Below, one piece after another: positions 5,929 to 13,577 of a stretch of DNA of 26,386 bases. The notes beneath the pieces were generated by a model that was given only the letters and a program-made list of their open reading frames with translations, was not told where the DNA came from and made no database searches. Numbering within the stretch: the first letter of the stretch is position 1; the number at the start of each line of letters is the position of its first letter. A program made the position numbers and the translations under genes. Source of the stretch: a virus; IMG/VR virus record IMGVR_UViG_3300021962_000553, positions 1-26,386 of that record. One strand, given 5' to 3'.

Positions 5929-6173
5929 TAGCGAACCTCCCAAGCGATATCGTCGACCAAAATTGGAGAATGGTTAGCGTGGGCATAGGCCCCGGTCGGG
6001 CGATGCGAGCCGTGAAACTTGCAACGACGCGCGACCGAACCATCGGCGAAGAAATACGTCCAAGTCGCCGAATCATTGCAACGCATAAAACTGCAAGCGA
6101 TAAGCTTCGCAGAATTCCGCGTAATAAACCGATCGGTCGCGACCGGCTTAACCGAATTATTAAGTACCGTCAT
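5928..6173 (-). CDS. First early gene: small putative zinc-binding protein
   Basis: 81 aa, ATG with a good GAAGGAGG ribosome site eight bases upstream. C27-x4-C32-x18-C51-x2-H54 (ACSFMRC, then RRCKFHG) is a plausible zinc site. It is the first gene downstream of the control region 6174-6360 and so should be among the earliest expressed products of this operon. No family recognised; a host-takeover or regulatory protein is possible. Confidence 0.6.
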   Translation of the reverse strand: MTVLNNSVKPVATDRFITRNSAKLIACSFMRCNDSATWTYFFADGSVARRCKFHGSHRPTGAYAHANHSPILVDDIAWEVR

Positions 6174-6195
6174 TTTTGCCTCCTTCGTTTCTTCA

Positions 6196-6210
6196 CGGGG
6201 AACGTCCCCG
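6196..6210. promoter_or_regulatory. Inverted repeat downstream of the early promoter, candidate operator
   Basis: CGGGGA-ACG-TCCCCG on the plus strand: 6-base arms, 3-base centre. It lies about 11 bases below the -10 box, near +5 to +20 of the expected transcript. Its GGGAAC/GTTCCC character is shared with the repeat inside the promoter spacer (6226-6245), suggesting one protein could bind both. Confidence 0.45.
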
Positions 6211-6220
6211 ATCTACAAGG

Positions 6221-6249
6221 AGAATACGGGAACATTCGTTCCCGTGCAA
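6221..6249 (-). promoter_or_regulatory. Early promoter with inverted repeat filling the -35/-10 spacer
   Basis: On the minus strand TTGCAC (6249-6244) and TATTCT (6226-6221) are separated by exactly 17 bases. The -10 fits the TAnnnT pattern of housekeeping sigma factors; the -35 keeps only TTG. The spacer is almost entirely an inverted repeat, ACGGGAAC-ATTC-GTTCCCGT on the plus strand (6226-6245, 8-base arms). A dimeric repressor bound there would block polymerase. Transcription would enter the early operon starting at 6173. Confidence 0.55.
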
Positions 6250-6267
6250 GTCCCGTTCCACGATTTC

Positions 6268-6289
6268 AAGGTTAAGATTTCTTAACCTT
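6268..6289. promoter_or_regulatory. 22-base perfect palindrome upstream of the early promoter
   Basis: AAGGTTAAGA-TT-TCTTAACCTT: 10-base arms, 2-base centre. It lies 19 bases upstream of the -35 box, where an activator or a second repressor dimer could bind. The GGTTA...TAACC core at the same spacing recurs in the palindrome at 20567-20584 upstream of the capsid gene. It could also form a hairpin in read-through RNA, but there is no T tract. Confidence 0.5.
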
Positions 6290-6308
6290 TCCGCACGGGG
6301 AAGAGAGA

Positions 6309-6339
6309 CCGCGTCCCGGGGGAGGCTCCCGAGACGCGG
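6309..6339 (-). terminator. Hairpin after the phosphoesterase gene, probable terminator
   Basis: Stem CCGCGTC/GACGCGG (6309-6315 with 6333-6339), one mismatch, then CGGG/CCCG (6317-6320 with 6328-6331), loop of seven. On the minus strand it is followed by TCTCTCTTCCCC, a pyrimidine run but not a clean T tract. It lies 21 bases past the phosphoesterase stop and before the early promoter, so it probably separates the late and early units. Confidence 0.5.
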
Positions 6340-6360
6340 CGTACCCGCGATCTTACGAGG

Positions 6361-7401
6361 TCAAGATTCGAGGCGGACGAGGTACTCCGCACTTAGTCCC
6401 GACGCAGCTTGGAATATGAGCCATTGCGCCGGCTCCCCCGACGCTGCGACCCATTCTTGCGCGTAGGTATTCGAGGACTCGATCGAGCCCGCTCCGAATG
6501 CGGTTATGCGGCCGTCCGCCGCAACGACGCGAACGGGCGTATGCCAATGACCGAACGCGGCGTAATCCGGCTTCCCTCCGTCGAGTGCAAGAGACCAACC
6601 GCCGAGACGCTTCGCGAGCGAGTACCACGGGAAGCCGAAGCTCCCGCCCTTCAATTGGTCGCCGTGGAAGAGAAGCCATTTCCGACCGAGGACTTCGACG
6701 TACTCGTGCCAATGACGCTCGCCCTTCGTATACGTCTCCTTCCACGTGATCCGCTTCTCGTCTCGGACGAGCATTGCAGCGGTTCGGTATGCGATCGCGT
6801 CCGCGTTCGACTCGGGAGCCGACTCGCCGTATCGACCGATCCGTCCGTGATTACCGATCACGCCGACAACGTGGACTTTCTCGAAGTTCGCCGCAAGCTT
6901 GCGGATAAGTCCCGCGAGCATTTCTGCGGTCGAGAAAATTTGCGAGTAGAGCGAAGAGTCGACGAGGTAGGACTGACCCGGGAAGATATTCCCGTCGCCC
7001 TCGACGAAGTCCCCAAGAAGGAAGACGTACGCCTCGCGTACCGGGTGATCCTCTCGTTGAATCGCGACGAGCTTCTCGACTTTCTCGGCGAGTTTCTTTA
7101 CGCGATCCGCTGCGACTTCGGAGTTATACGTCGGGGTCACTTTCCCGACTTGCCAATCCGCGAGCAATAAGACCGCGACTTCCGCGTCTTTCTTTCGCTT
7201 GTCGATCTTCGGAGCGGGAACCGGAGGAACCCGCATTCCTGCGGCCGCGTCTCTCGCCGCGTTGTAGACCGCTTCGACGAGCTCGTCTTGCGATCGCTTC
7301 GCTTTTTCAAGTTGACGAAGGACGCGTTTATGCGCCTCTCGCAACTCCGCGACGGACTCGGATTCTTTCGCGACTTCGAGAGCGTCTTCGATCTTCGTCA
7401 T
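6361..7401 (-). CDS. Mre11-like calcineurin-type metallophosphoesterase
   Basis: 346 aa from the ATG at 7401 (TAATG overlap, GGGAGG seven bases upstream); an in-frame ATG eight codons earlier is less likely. A coiled-coil N-terminus (1-50) and Pro-rich linker precede the phosphoesterase domain: LLLADWQVGK (78-87), LLGDFVEGDG (128-137), VIGNHGRIGR (181-190), LLFHGDQLKGG and AFGHWHTP near residue 290. These are the five metal-binding motifs in order, with ADWQ in place of the usual DxH. Phages often encode such enzymes; DNA-end processing or another phosphodiesterase role is possible. It is the last gene before the terminator. Confidence 0.8.
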   Translation of the reverse strand: MTKIEDALEVAKESESVAELREAHKRVLRQLEKAKRSQDELVEAVYNAARDAAAGMRVPPVPAPKIDKRKKDAEVAVLLLADWQVGKVTPTYNSEVAADRVKKLAEKVEKLVAIQREDHPVREAYVFLLGDFVEGDGNIFPGQSYLVDSSLYSQIFSTAEMLAGLIRKLAANFEKVHVVGVIGNHGRIGRYGESAPESNADAIAYRTAAMLVRDEKRITWKETYTKGERHWHEYVEVLGRKWLLFHGDQLKGGSFGFPWYSLAKRLGGWSLALDGGKPDYAAFGHWHTPVRVVAADGRITAFGAGSIESSNTYAQEWVAASGEPAQWLIFQAASGLSAEYLVRLES

Positions 7402-7652
7402 TACGCAGTCCTCCCGCAGCGGCATTCGCCGACCCTATGACGCGCGATCGACGCGCGTTGAATTTCCGACCCGTACGCGACTTGAATCGCGCGCGTAATC
7501 GCAGAATGCGACGCGGGATTATTCGGATCGAGGACGCGGTCGAGTGCGACTCGTTCCTCCTCCGGTAATTCTGCGCGCAGCTTCGCGACGTGGCATCGAA
7601 CGCCGATCCCGTTCCGCGGTTGAAGCGCGAGGGCTTCCTCGATCTTCGACAT
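7401..7652 (-). CDS. Small HTH-like DNA-binding protein
   Basis: 83 aa, ATG with AAGGAGG eight bases upstream. The sequence reads as short helices: CHVAKLRAELPEEERVALDRVL, then SHSAITRAIQVAYGSEIQRASIARHRVGECRCG. The last block resembles the 'aIaraL...G..is..sv.rHrrgeC' recognition-helix end seen in small HTH proteins common in phages of Actinobacteria. Cysteines at the C-terminus (ECRCG) may bind metal. It is translationally coupled to the phosphoesterase. It could be a late regulator; a packaging accessory role is also possible. Confidence 0.5.
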   Translation of the reverse strand: MSKIEEALALQPRNGIGVRCHVAKLRAELPEEERVALDRVLDPNNPASHSAITRAIQVAYGSEIQRASIARHRVGECRCGRTA

Positions 7653-7672
7653 ATATTCGCCTCCTTACTTTC

Positions 7673-7690
7673 CCCGATTGCAAGCTCGGG
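7673..7690 (-). terminator. Weak hairpin after the lysis gene
   Basis: CCCGA/TCGGG, 5-base stem with an 8-base loop, in the 72-base gap between the lysis protein stop and the HTH-like gene. No T tract follows, so it may only attenuate or may be fortuitous. Confidence 0.2.
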
Positions 7691-7724
7691 ATTCGTCGAG
7701 CCTACACCCGGAGCCGAGGTTCGT

Positions 7725-8858
7725 CTACCTCGCAGCGGCTCGGCTTCGCTTCTCCGCCGCTCGTACCGCTTGCACCTTCCCGACCCCGAACCGCTTGTCG
7801 TCGGGGTTTAGAGCCGCAGCGATCACGGTTAGGGACGAGGCGATAATCGCCGAGAGCACCGTTCGGAAGTCTTGCGCGGTCATATCGAGGATCGGAGCAC
7901 CCGTCGCGAGCATTACCGCGATTCCCGTCGAGAGCCCCACGCGGGCCGCTTCGAGAAGTGCAGCTCCGACGCCGCCGTTAATAAGGAACCATTTAATCCG
8001 GTCGATCATCTTTCGCCCTCTCGTCTCTTCAATTCCTCGGGCGAGGAGCTTCCCCGCCTCGTCCCAATTTACCCGACGCAGGATTGCCTCGGGCGTCTCG
8101 TACGTCGATTTCGCCGTAGACCCCGAAACGCGGCTCGTAGAGGCTTCGGGCTTCGGTTTTGGCGTATTGATACTCGCGACGATCTTCGGAGCCTCTGCGG
8201 GCTTCGGAGACGGGAGTTCGAGGGTTCGCGGGTCGATTGCCTCGTCGGGTGCGAGCACCGGAGCGGGAGCCGCTTTCGGGATCTTGACCGAGACAAGCCA
8301 CAACATAGGACGAGGACGCTTCGCGTTGACGGGGTCAAGCCCCCAATGCGCGAGCGTGCGAGCTTCGGCTTCGGAGATCTCGATTCCGTTCGCCTCCTTC
8401 CCCTTACCCGAGAGCGTCGGGTCGGCGAGGTAAAACTTCCCGTCGACGATTGCGAGCGCGACCGCGTGACGGTACGAGTGACCCGGACGACGCTTGATAT
8501 TCGACCGCTGCCACGCCGAGAGCGCGTGACGCGGAATCGCGTTATGCGCCGAGAGTGCGACGATCGCCCCTTGCCCCTTCCGCATTCCCGAGACTGCGGC
8601 CGCCCACGACGGAGCGGGAGTTAGCGTCGCCCCGAGGAGCTTCCCCGCCGCGACCATATGCGCGAACGTCGTCGGGTCGGACTTCCCGAAGCGATCGATT
8701 CGACCCGCTTTCGTCGCCGCGTCGATTGCGGCTTTCACGCCGGGAGAGACCGCTCCCTTCGAGGAATGGTGAATCGCCATTGCGAGCGCGGCGAGACCGC
8801 AGTCGTCGATAAGACCATTCTCGGCGTGCGGGAGTTGCGAGAAGACTTTAAGCGTCAC
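7725..8858 (-). CDS. Papain/C39-like peptidase endolysin fused to a holin-like membrane domain
   Basis: 377 aa, GTG start overlapping the upstream stop. Residues 1-200 form a cysteine-peptidase-like domain: DDCGLAALAMA with Cys20, HSYRHAVALAIVDGKFYLADP with His131 and Asp146, a Cys-His-Asp order as in C39-like domains of phage endolysins. Residues 200-290 are a Pro/Ala/Ser linker. Residues 305-365 hold two hydrophobic segments (GGVGAALLEAARVGLSTGIA... and TVLSAIIASSLTVIAAAL) followed by a basic tail, like short phage holins. One chain would thus carry both the peptidoglycan peptidase and the membrane part. No other endolysin is visible in the window. The domain calls are from motifs only. Confidence 0.7.
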   Translation of the reverse strand: MTLKVFSQLPHAENGLIDDCGLAALAMAIHHSSKGAVSPGVKAAIDAATKAGRIDRFGKSDPTTFAHMVAAGKLLGATLTPAPSWAAAVSGMRKGQGAIVALSAHNAIPRHALSAWQRSNIKRRPGHSYRHAVALAIVDGKFYLADPTLSGKGKEANGIEISEAEARTLAHWGLDPVNAKRPRPMLWLVSVKIPKAAPAPVLAPDEAIDPRTLELPSPKPAEAPKIVASINTPKPKPEASTSRVSGSTAKSTYETPEAILRRVNWDEAGKLLARGIEETRGRKMIDRIKWFLINGGVGAALLEAARVGLSTGIAVMLATGAPILDMTAQDFRTVLSAIIASSLTVIAAALNPDDKRFGVGKVQAVRAAEKRSRAAAR

Positions 8859-9022
8859 GGTGTTACGACTTGCAGGATTGCGCCGATAAGACCCGCGCCG
8901 ATTGCAGCACCGAGGAGGATTAGACCGCCCTTGATTTTATCGACGTCGGATCGAACCTCGTCGAGCTTGCGGGAATGCGAATCGAGACGTCGGAGGATCT
9001 CGTCAACGTTCGACCGCGTCAT
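8855..9022 (-). CDS. 55-aa XhlA-like lysis accessory protein
   Basis: ATG at 9022, three bases after the fibre stop, with AGGGGTAAG as ribosome site; its TGA overlaps the GTG of the lysis gene. The N-terminal 32 residues are an amphipathic coiled-coil helix (VDEILRRLDSHSRKLDEVRS), followed by one membrane span (LILLGAAIGAGLIGAILQVV). This is the layout of haemolysin XhlA-type proteins and of small holin partners. Position directly before the endolysin-like gene supports a lysis role. Confidence 0.65.
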   Translation of the reverse strand: MTRSNVDEILRRLDSHSRKLDEVRSDVDKIKGGLILLGAAIGAGLIGAILQVVTP

Positions 9023-9025
9023 CAC

Positions 9026-10630
9026 TTACCCCTTCGCTTCAAGTTCCTTAACCCGCGCCGAAAGAGCTCGAACGGCTCCGACGAGGTAAGGGATCATTTT
9101 AGCGGGTGCGAGGGACTGATAGACGGGGTTCCCGTCGTCGTCGACTGCGTCCTTCGTACCCTCGACCGCTTCGGGAATATGCGGGGCGACTTCGTGCGCG
9201 ATAAAGCCGAGGAGATTCTCGTCTCCCGATTCTCGATTCGCGAAGAGGACGGGACGAAGCGCGTCGATCTTCTCGACGAAGTCGATCTCCTCGTCCGCTG
9301 AACGAATATCCGTTTTTAATCGATAGTCCGAACCCGCGGCGAACGACGGAGCGGTCGTCGAGTTATTAGCGACGAGGATATGACCGGTTCCCGTAAGTGC
9401 GGTTCCGCCCGAAGTGATCTTTCGAGCGAATCGAACCATTTGTAGATTTCCATTGAAAAAGCCCGAATAAAGAAAGAGCGTCGCGTCCCCTGCGGCGGCA
9501 TTAGGGGATCGTTCGAACGCTGCGATTCCCGTATCCGAGTCGAGAATCCCTCCGGGTTTATCAACTTCATTAAAACTATTAGTCGTCCTCGATCCGAAGA
9601 TAAAACGATCGTTCGTTCTTAGCTGATCCGCAGCGTTTCGATAAAGAACGACGTCGGCGTTCGCGGTTCCGGCTCCGAAGTACACATACCCGCCGTCTTT
9701 CGTGCGAAGCTCGATATCCCCGCTCGTCGGAGTCCCGCCGCCCGTAATCGTTCCCGCTGCGTTTAAGTAAATCGAACCCGTATTCGTATTAAGTTCGAGC
9801 TTCGGATTAAAGCCCGCCGTCCCGAGCGAGTTCGAGTGAATGAGGAATATTCTCCCCGTCTGACCGACGACCGCTCCCGCTTGACCCGGGTATTCTTGGT
9901 CGACGAATGGGACGACGGTCGTCCCTCGAATAAGACGCATTTCGACGAGGTCGATCGTCACCGTTCCCGCGACTGCGGTCGAGAAGGTAACTCCCGTTCG
10001 GAAGAGAATCGACGCGCCGTCCGTGGGGACGGCTCCGCCCGCCGCGGGATAATTGACGAGTTCGAGAGCGGTTGCGTTGTATCCGAAGATTGTCGTCCCT
10101 GCGGTCGTCGTCGTACTCGCCGCACCGGTCGTCGTCGTCCCGTCGGCTTTTAAATATTGCGTCTCGACGAACGCGGAATATCCCGCGGTATTCGAGGCCG
10201 CCGTAAACGCAGCGCGAGCCGAGTAGACGTACGATTGCGCGCGCGAGCTCGGAGCCGAGACCCTTCGTTCGAGATAAATCTTATCGCCGGACTGCGCGCC
10301 GACCGCTCGGAAGCGAATCGAATATCCGTTCGCTTGCGCGGCGTCCTCGACCGCGTACGCCGTGATTCGACCCGAAGAAGAATCGACAAACGTAAAGTAC
10401 GGAAGCGGATTATCGTCGGAAAGCGGAGAGGCACTTCCGATCGACTGCGGAGGAGAGGCGAGGTTTCCGTTTTGAATGCCCGAATAAATGCCCGCCGAGA
10501 GCGTATCGCCGAGAGCGTACGCCGTCCCGCCGTCCGAAGAGGTCGAGAGGAGCGGAGAGCCGTCGTCGGATTGAATCGTTCCCGTGACGCCCTGCAAGAC
10601 GGTTTCGTCGGTTCCGAATTTGTTAATCAT
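9026..10630 (-). CDS. Tail fibre/tip protein with C-terminal S74 intramolecular chaperone
   Basis: 534 aa. Residues 1-430 are Gly/Thr/Ser/Asn-rich beta-type sequence typical of trimeric fibres (for example GTANADVVLYRNAADQL and GSRTTNSFNEVD). The last 101 residues form a Peptidase S74 chaperone: SDYRLK places Ser434 and Lys439 in the S-x4-K spacing of the known self-cleaving Ser-Lys dyad, followed by ALRPVLF, LLGFIAHEVAPHIPEAV and a C-terminal helix (VGAVRALSARVKELEAK). The chaperone is expected to trimerise the fibre and cut itself off. It is the last structural gene before lysis and the likely receptor-binding protein. Confidence 0.85.
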   Translation of the reverse strand: MINKFGTDETVLQGVTGTIQSDDGSPLLSTSSDGGTAYALGDTLSAGIYSGIQNGNLASPPQSIGSASPLSDDNPLPYFTFVDSSSGRITAYAVEDAAQANGYSIRFRAVGAQSGDKIYLERRVSAPSSRAQSYVYSARAAFTAASNTAGYSAFVETQYLKADGTTTTGAASTTTTAGTTIFGYNATALELVNYPAAGGAVPTDGASILFRTGVTFSTAVAGTVTIDLVEMRLIRGTTVVPFVDQEYPGQAGAVVGQTGRIFLIHSNSLGTAGFNPKLELNTNTGSIYLNAAGTITGGGTPTSGDIELRTKDGGYVYFGAGTANADVVLYRNAADQLRTNDRFIFGSRTTNSFNEVDKPGGILDSDTGIAAFERSPNAAAGDATLFLYSGFFNGNLQMVRFARKITSGGTALTGTGHILVANNSTTAPSFAAGSDYRLKTDIRSADEEIDFVEKIDALRPVLFANRESGDENLLGFIAHEVAPHIPEAVEGTKDAVDDDGNPVYQSLAPAKMIPYLVGAVRALSARVKELEAKG

Positions 10631-10632
10631 TG

Positions 10633-12075
10633 TTAACCCTCCCCGAGAATAATTTCTCGTAGACCCTTCTTGCGGAAGTTAAGTTCGAGATCGAGCTTCG
10701 CGATTGACGATCCCGGCTCGAAGCCGAGCGTAAGCGATTCAATTCTAAACATAGTCGCCGTCCCGATATCAAGAGCGGGAGCCGTAAGAAGGAGATAATC
10801 GCCCGCTTGAATCCTCTTAACGAGAGAGAAGGGAGAGCCGCCCGAGTACCCTTGAACGAATCCGTATTCGTGATCGGGAGTCGCAGTCGACGAGCCCGCG
10901 CCGCTGACCGTAAGAGAGATCGTTCGCTTCGGTTGATAATTCAAGTTGAACGTCGCACCCGTGAAGCGGTCGATATAATCCGCTCGGTTCACATTGTCGA
11001 GACCGCGGAACGATCCGAGTTCGAAGAGCTGCTCCGCCCTCGGGCCGCTGCGCGCGTACGCCGTACCCGGGCCGCGAGGCGCAGCGGAGCCCGCCGTTCG
11101 TACGTACGGGTCGACGGTATTCCCCGTCGTGAATGCTCCGGTTCGATCCGCAAGATCTCCTCGTCCACGGTCGAGGTCGGATTGCCACGACGCTGCACGC
11201 GTCACGATTCGGTCGACGGTTGCGTCGTGATCGAGGGTTACCGTAATCGAGTCGGCGTAGACCGTCGTCCGAGCGGAGCTCGACCCGACGACCGGGGTTC
11301 CCGACGTCACGATCGCGAACGGAGCGGTCGGATTTGCGGGTGCGGTTCCCGTCTTTCCGTAATTAAGTTTCCCCGTAGCGTCGACCCAATACCGACGAAT
11401 TACGCCGTCGACTCCTTCGGCGAGCCCGCGGATCGTATCGAGGACGGAGGAGAGAGTCTGCGGTTCGACGCGGAACGGATTCTTCGACGAGGCGATTACG
11501 GTCGACGTTCCGACATACGTCGCACCGAGCGAAGCGTCGAAGATAAGCTTCGTCGCGGCGTCTTGCGTATACGATCCGTTCGCGGCTCCCGCGACGTACG
11601 AGAGGATATTCGTAATAATTTGTTGGTCGGTCGTACCCGCAGCGGTAAACGGGCCGACGTTTTGTTGCGTCGCCGAACCGATCTTCCCTTTACGGACGAC
11701 AATCTTTTCGAGCCAACCCGTCGGATCGCTTGCAGTTACCGCGGCTTTCGTTCCGACGCCGTTCGGAAGAAGAGAGACGTCGATCGAGGTTATATATCCG
11801 AGAGCGATCGGAGTCGAGCCGGAATAGCGCGTATCGAAGAAGCGAACGCGCGCGTTATCGTTCAACGTCGAGAGCGCGAACCACGGGCTCCCGACCGAGA
11901 GAGATTCGGTCACCTCGAAGGAGATCGAGGCTCCGCCGCCGTTCGCGGCTTGACTGACCGAGACCGATTCGGGGAGGACGAACGGGGTTCCCGCTTGCGC
12001 GTACGTCGGGAGCGTAAGGAGATTCGCGCCGCCGTTAACGCCGTCGACTCGCAGCTCCCACGGAAGAGCCCCCAT
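10633..12075 (-). CDS. Minor tail protein, probable tail-tip/hub component
   Basis: 480 aa, ATG overlapping the tape-measure stop (TAATG). The sequence is beta-rich with LPESVSVSQAANGGGASISF early, SSVLDTIRGLAEGVDGVIRR in the middle, and IRAGD-like YLLLTAPAL near the end. The middle block resembles the 'LdviraLA...dg.iyyD..G.l' region of tail-hub proteins. Placement between tape measure and fibre makes it the distal tail/hub protein. Only this gene and the fibre follow the tape measure, so the tip is compact. No enzymatic motif seen. Confidence 0.65.
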   Translation of the reverse strand: MGALPWELRVDGVNGGANLLTLPTYAQAGTPFVLPESVSVSQAANGGGASISFEVTESLSVGSPWFALSTLNDNARVRFFDTRYSGSTPIALGYITSIDVSLLPNGVGTKAAVTASDPTGWLEKIVVRKGKIGSATQQNVGPFTAAGTTDQQIITNILSYVAGAANGSYTQDAATKLIFDASLGATYVGTSTVIASSKNPFRVEPQTLSSVLDTIRGLAEGVDGVIRRYWVDATGKLNYGKTGTAPANPTAPFAIVTSGTPVVGSSSARTTVYADSITVTLDHDATVDRIVTRAASWQSDLDRGRGDLADRTGAFTTGNTVDPYVRTAGSAAPRGPGTAYARSGPRAEQLFELGSFRGLDNVNRADYIDRFTGATFNLNYQPKRTISLTVSGAGSSTATPDHEYGFVQGYSGGSPFSLVKRIQAGDYLLLTAPALDIGTATMFRIESLTLGFEPGSSIAKLDLELNFRKKGLREIILGEG

Positions 12076-13568
12076 TACCTACCCCCGCGGGGCGTTCGCG
12101 TTACATCTCGGGCGAGTACCGGTACGACCGCTTCGGCGACACTCTTCGCGCCGACGTAAACGTTGTAATACTGATTAAAGCCCGGGGCGACGGAGCCCGT
12201 CCCCGTCGGGGTCGGAGTCGGAGTCGTACCGCCGAGGGAGACGGGATTAATACCGCCCATTCGCAAATACTTATCGTTTTCACCTGCACGCTGCGCGTCG
12301 AACATCTTCTTTAACCAATTCACCGCGTCGATTGCGGCGTCGATAATCGCCTCGATAACTCCGAGGATCTTTCCGAGGATTCCGAAGAAGATCTCGAACG
12401 CCGCTCCGAGGAGCTTTACCGCGACTGCGAGCGGGCCGTTTCCGTTATCCCATAGAGCCGCGGCAAGCTCGCCGATCTTCCCGACAATCCGAACCGCTGC
12501 GTCGAAGATTGCGCCGAACGCAGGGACGAGCTTATCGAGGATCGGCCCGACGACTTGACCGATTGAATCGGCGACGCCTCCCGGCTTGACGAGGTTATCG
12601 ATAAATCCTCTTATTGCAGGGACGACTTTATTAAAGATAAAGTTCGCAATTGTGCGGAACGTCGGAGCAAGTTTGTTCGCTAATGCTCCCGCCGTTTTAA
12701 TTGCACCCTGCGCGAATTCGATAATCGTCGGGAGGACTTTTTTAATCGCGGGGAGAATTTCTTTATTCGCCCAATCGACAACTTGAAACGCGACGGGGAG
12801 AAACTCTTTCCCGAGGTCGGTCGTCAACGAGGAGAAATTCGCTTGCAGAACCTTAATTTGATTTGGTAAAGATCCGCCGAGCGTCGCGGCGAAGTCTCCG
12901 AAAGAGCCCGTCTTCTGAGCTTGCGCGAGGATTTCCGCTTGCGCGGCGAGTACTTTATTTTGCGGCGTTAGTGCTCCCTTAGTCGTCTTAATGAGACCCA
13001 TTGCGAACGCGCGTTCCTTTAACGTCGCGTCATTAAGGAGAATACCGAATCTTCGAATCGGCTCGGATTCCCCGCGAAGAGCTGCGCCGATCGCCGTAAT
13101 CGCTTCTTCGTTCGACGCGTTATAGAACGAACCGAAGTCGGCCGCAAGGGTCGTTAGTTGCGTAGAGAACCCTGCGAGATCTTCTCCCGAAAGGTTCGCG
13201 GACTTTCCGAAGATTGCGAACGTTGAAGCCGCGTTTAGAGCCTCGGTTTTTGAAAGACCAATTTTCGAAGCTGCGGTATCTGCGAAAGCGATTACCGCGT
13301 CCGACGCTTCTCCGAGCACGACTCTTGTTTTGTTAAGCGTCTCGTTGAAGTCCGACGCTTGTTTTACTGCGTAAACGAGAGGTGTCGCCGCCGCTGCGAT
13401 TGCGCCAATTGCGACCGCGCCAATCTTTAAGCTCGCACGCAAAGCTCCGCCGACCGTCGAAGCCGTCTTCTTTAATCCTCCGAGCGTCTTCGATAATCCA
13501 CGGATCGTCTTCGACGCGGCGTCTTTCGCGAGGAATGCGAACGTTACTTGCGCGCTATTGCCCGCCAT
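12075..13568 (-). CDS. Tail tape measure protein (short)
   Basis: 497 aa, ATG with GGGGAG upstream. The N-terminus (FAFLAKDAASKTIRGLSKTL) and the repeated Ala/Gly hydrophobic helices (IGAVAIGAIAAAATPLVYAV), then NETLNKTRVVLGEASDAVIA and SFYNASNEEAITAIGAALRG, match the start of TP901/HK97-type tape measures. Later segments are long hydrophobic helices (ALWDNGNGPLAVAVKLLGAA). A Thr/Pro linker (GGTTPTPTPTGTG) and a C-terminal YNVYVGAK strand end it. At roughly 1.5 angstrom per residue a tail near 75 nm is predicted. It lies directly after the chaperones and gp10-like gene. Confidence 0.85.
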   Translation of the reverse strand: MAGNSAQVTFAFLAKDAASKTIRGLSKTLGGLKKTASTVGGALRASLKIGAVAIGAIAAAATPLVYAVKQASDFNETLNKTRVVLGEASDAVIAFADTAASKIGLSKTEALNAASTFAIFGKSANLSGEDLAGFSTQLTTLAADFGSFYNASNEEAITAIGAALRGESEPIRRFGILLNDATLKERAFAMGLIKTTKGALTPQNKVLAAQAEILAQAQKTGSFGDFAATLGGSLPNQIKVLQANFSSLTTDLGKEFLPVAFQVVDWANKEILPAIKKVLPTIIEFAQGAIKTAGALANKLAPTFRTIANFIFNKVVPAIRGFIDNLVKPGGVADSIGQVVGPILDKLVPAFGAIFDAAVRIVGKIGELAAALWDNGNGPLAVAVKLLGAAFEIFFGILGKILGVIEAIIDAAIDAVNWLKKMFDAQRAGENDKYLRMGGINPVSLGGTTPTPTPTGTGSVAPGFNQYYNVYVGAKSVAEAVVPVLARDVTRTPRGGR

Positions 13569-13577
13569 AGTCTCCCC

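Noticed and set aside
6361-7425. Phosphoesterase start at 7425
   Set aside because: The ATG at 7401 overlaps the upstream stop and has a well-spaced GGGAGG, like its neighbours.
10807-12159. 450-codon open frame on the plus strand
   Set aside because: It lies opposite the minor tail protein gene, is extremely Arg/Ser-rich with no domain pattern, and mirrors the codon bias of the minus-strand gene. Many similar antisense frames occur across the window for the same reason.
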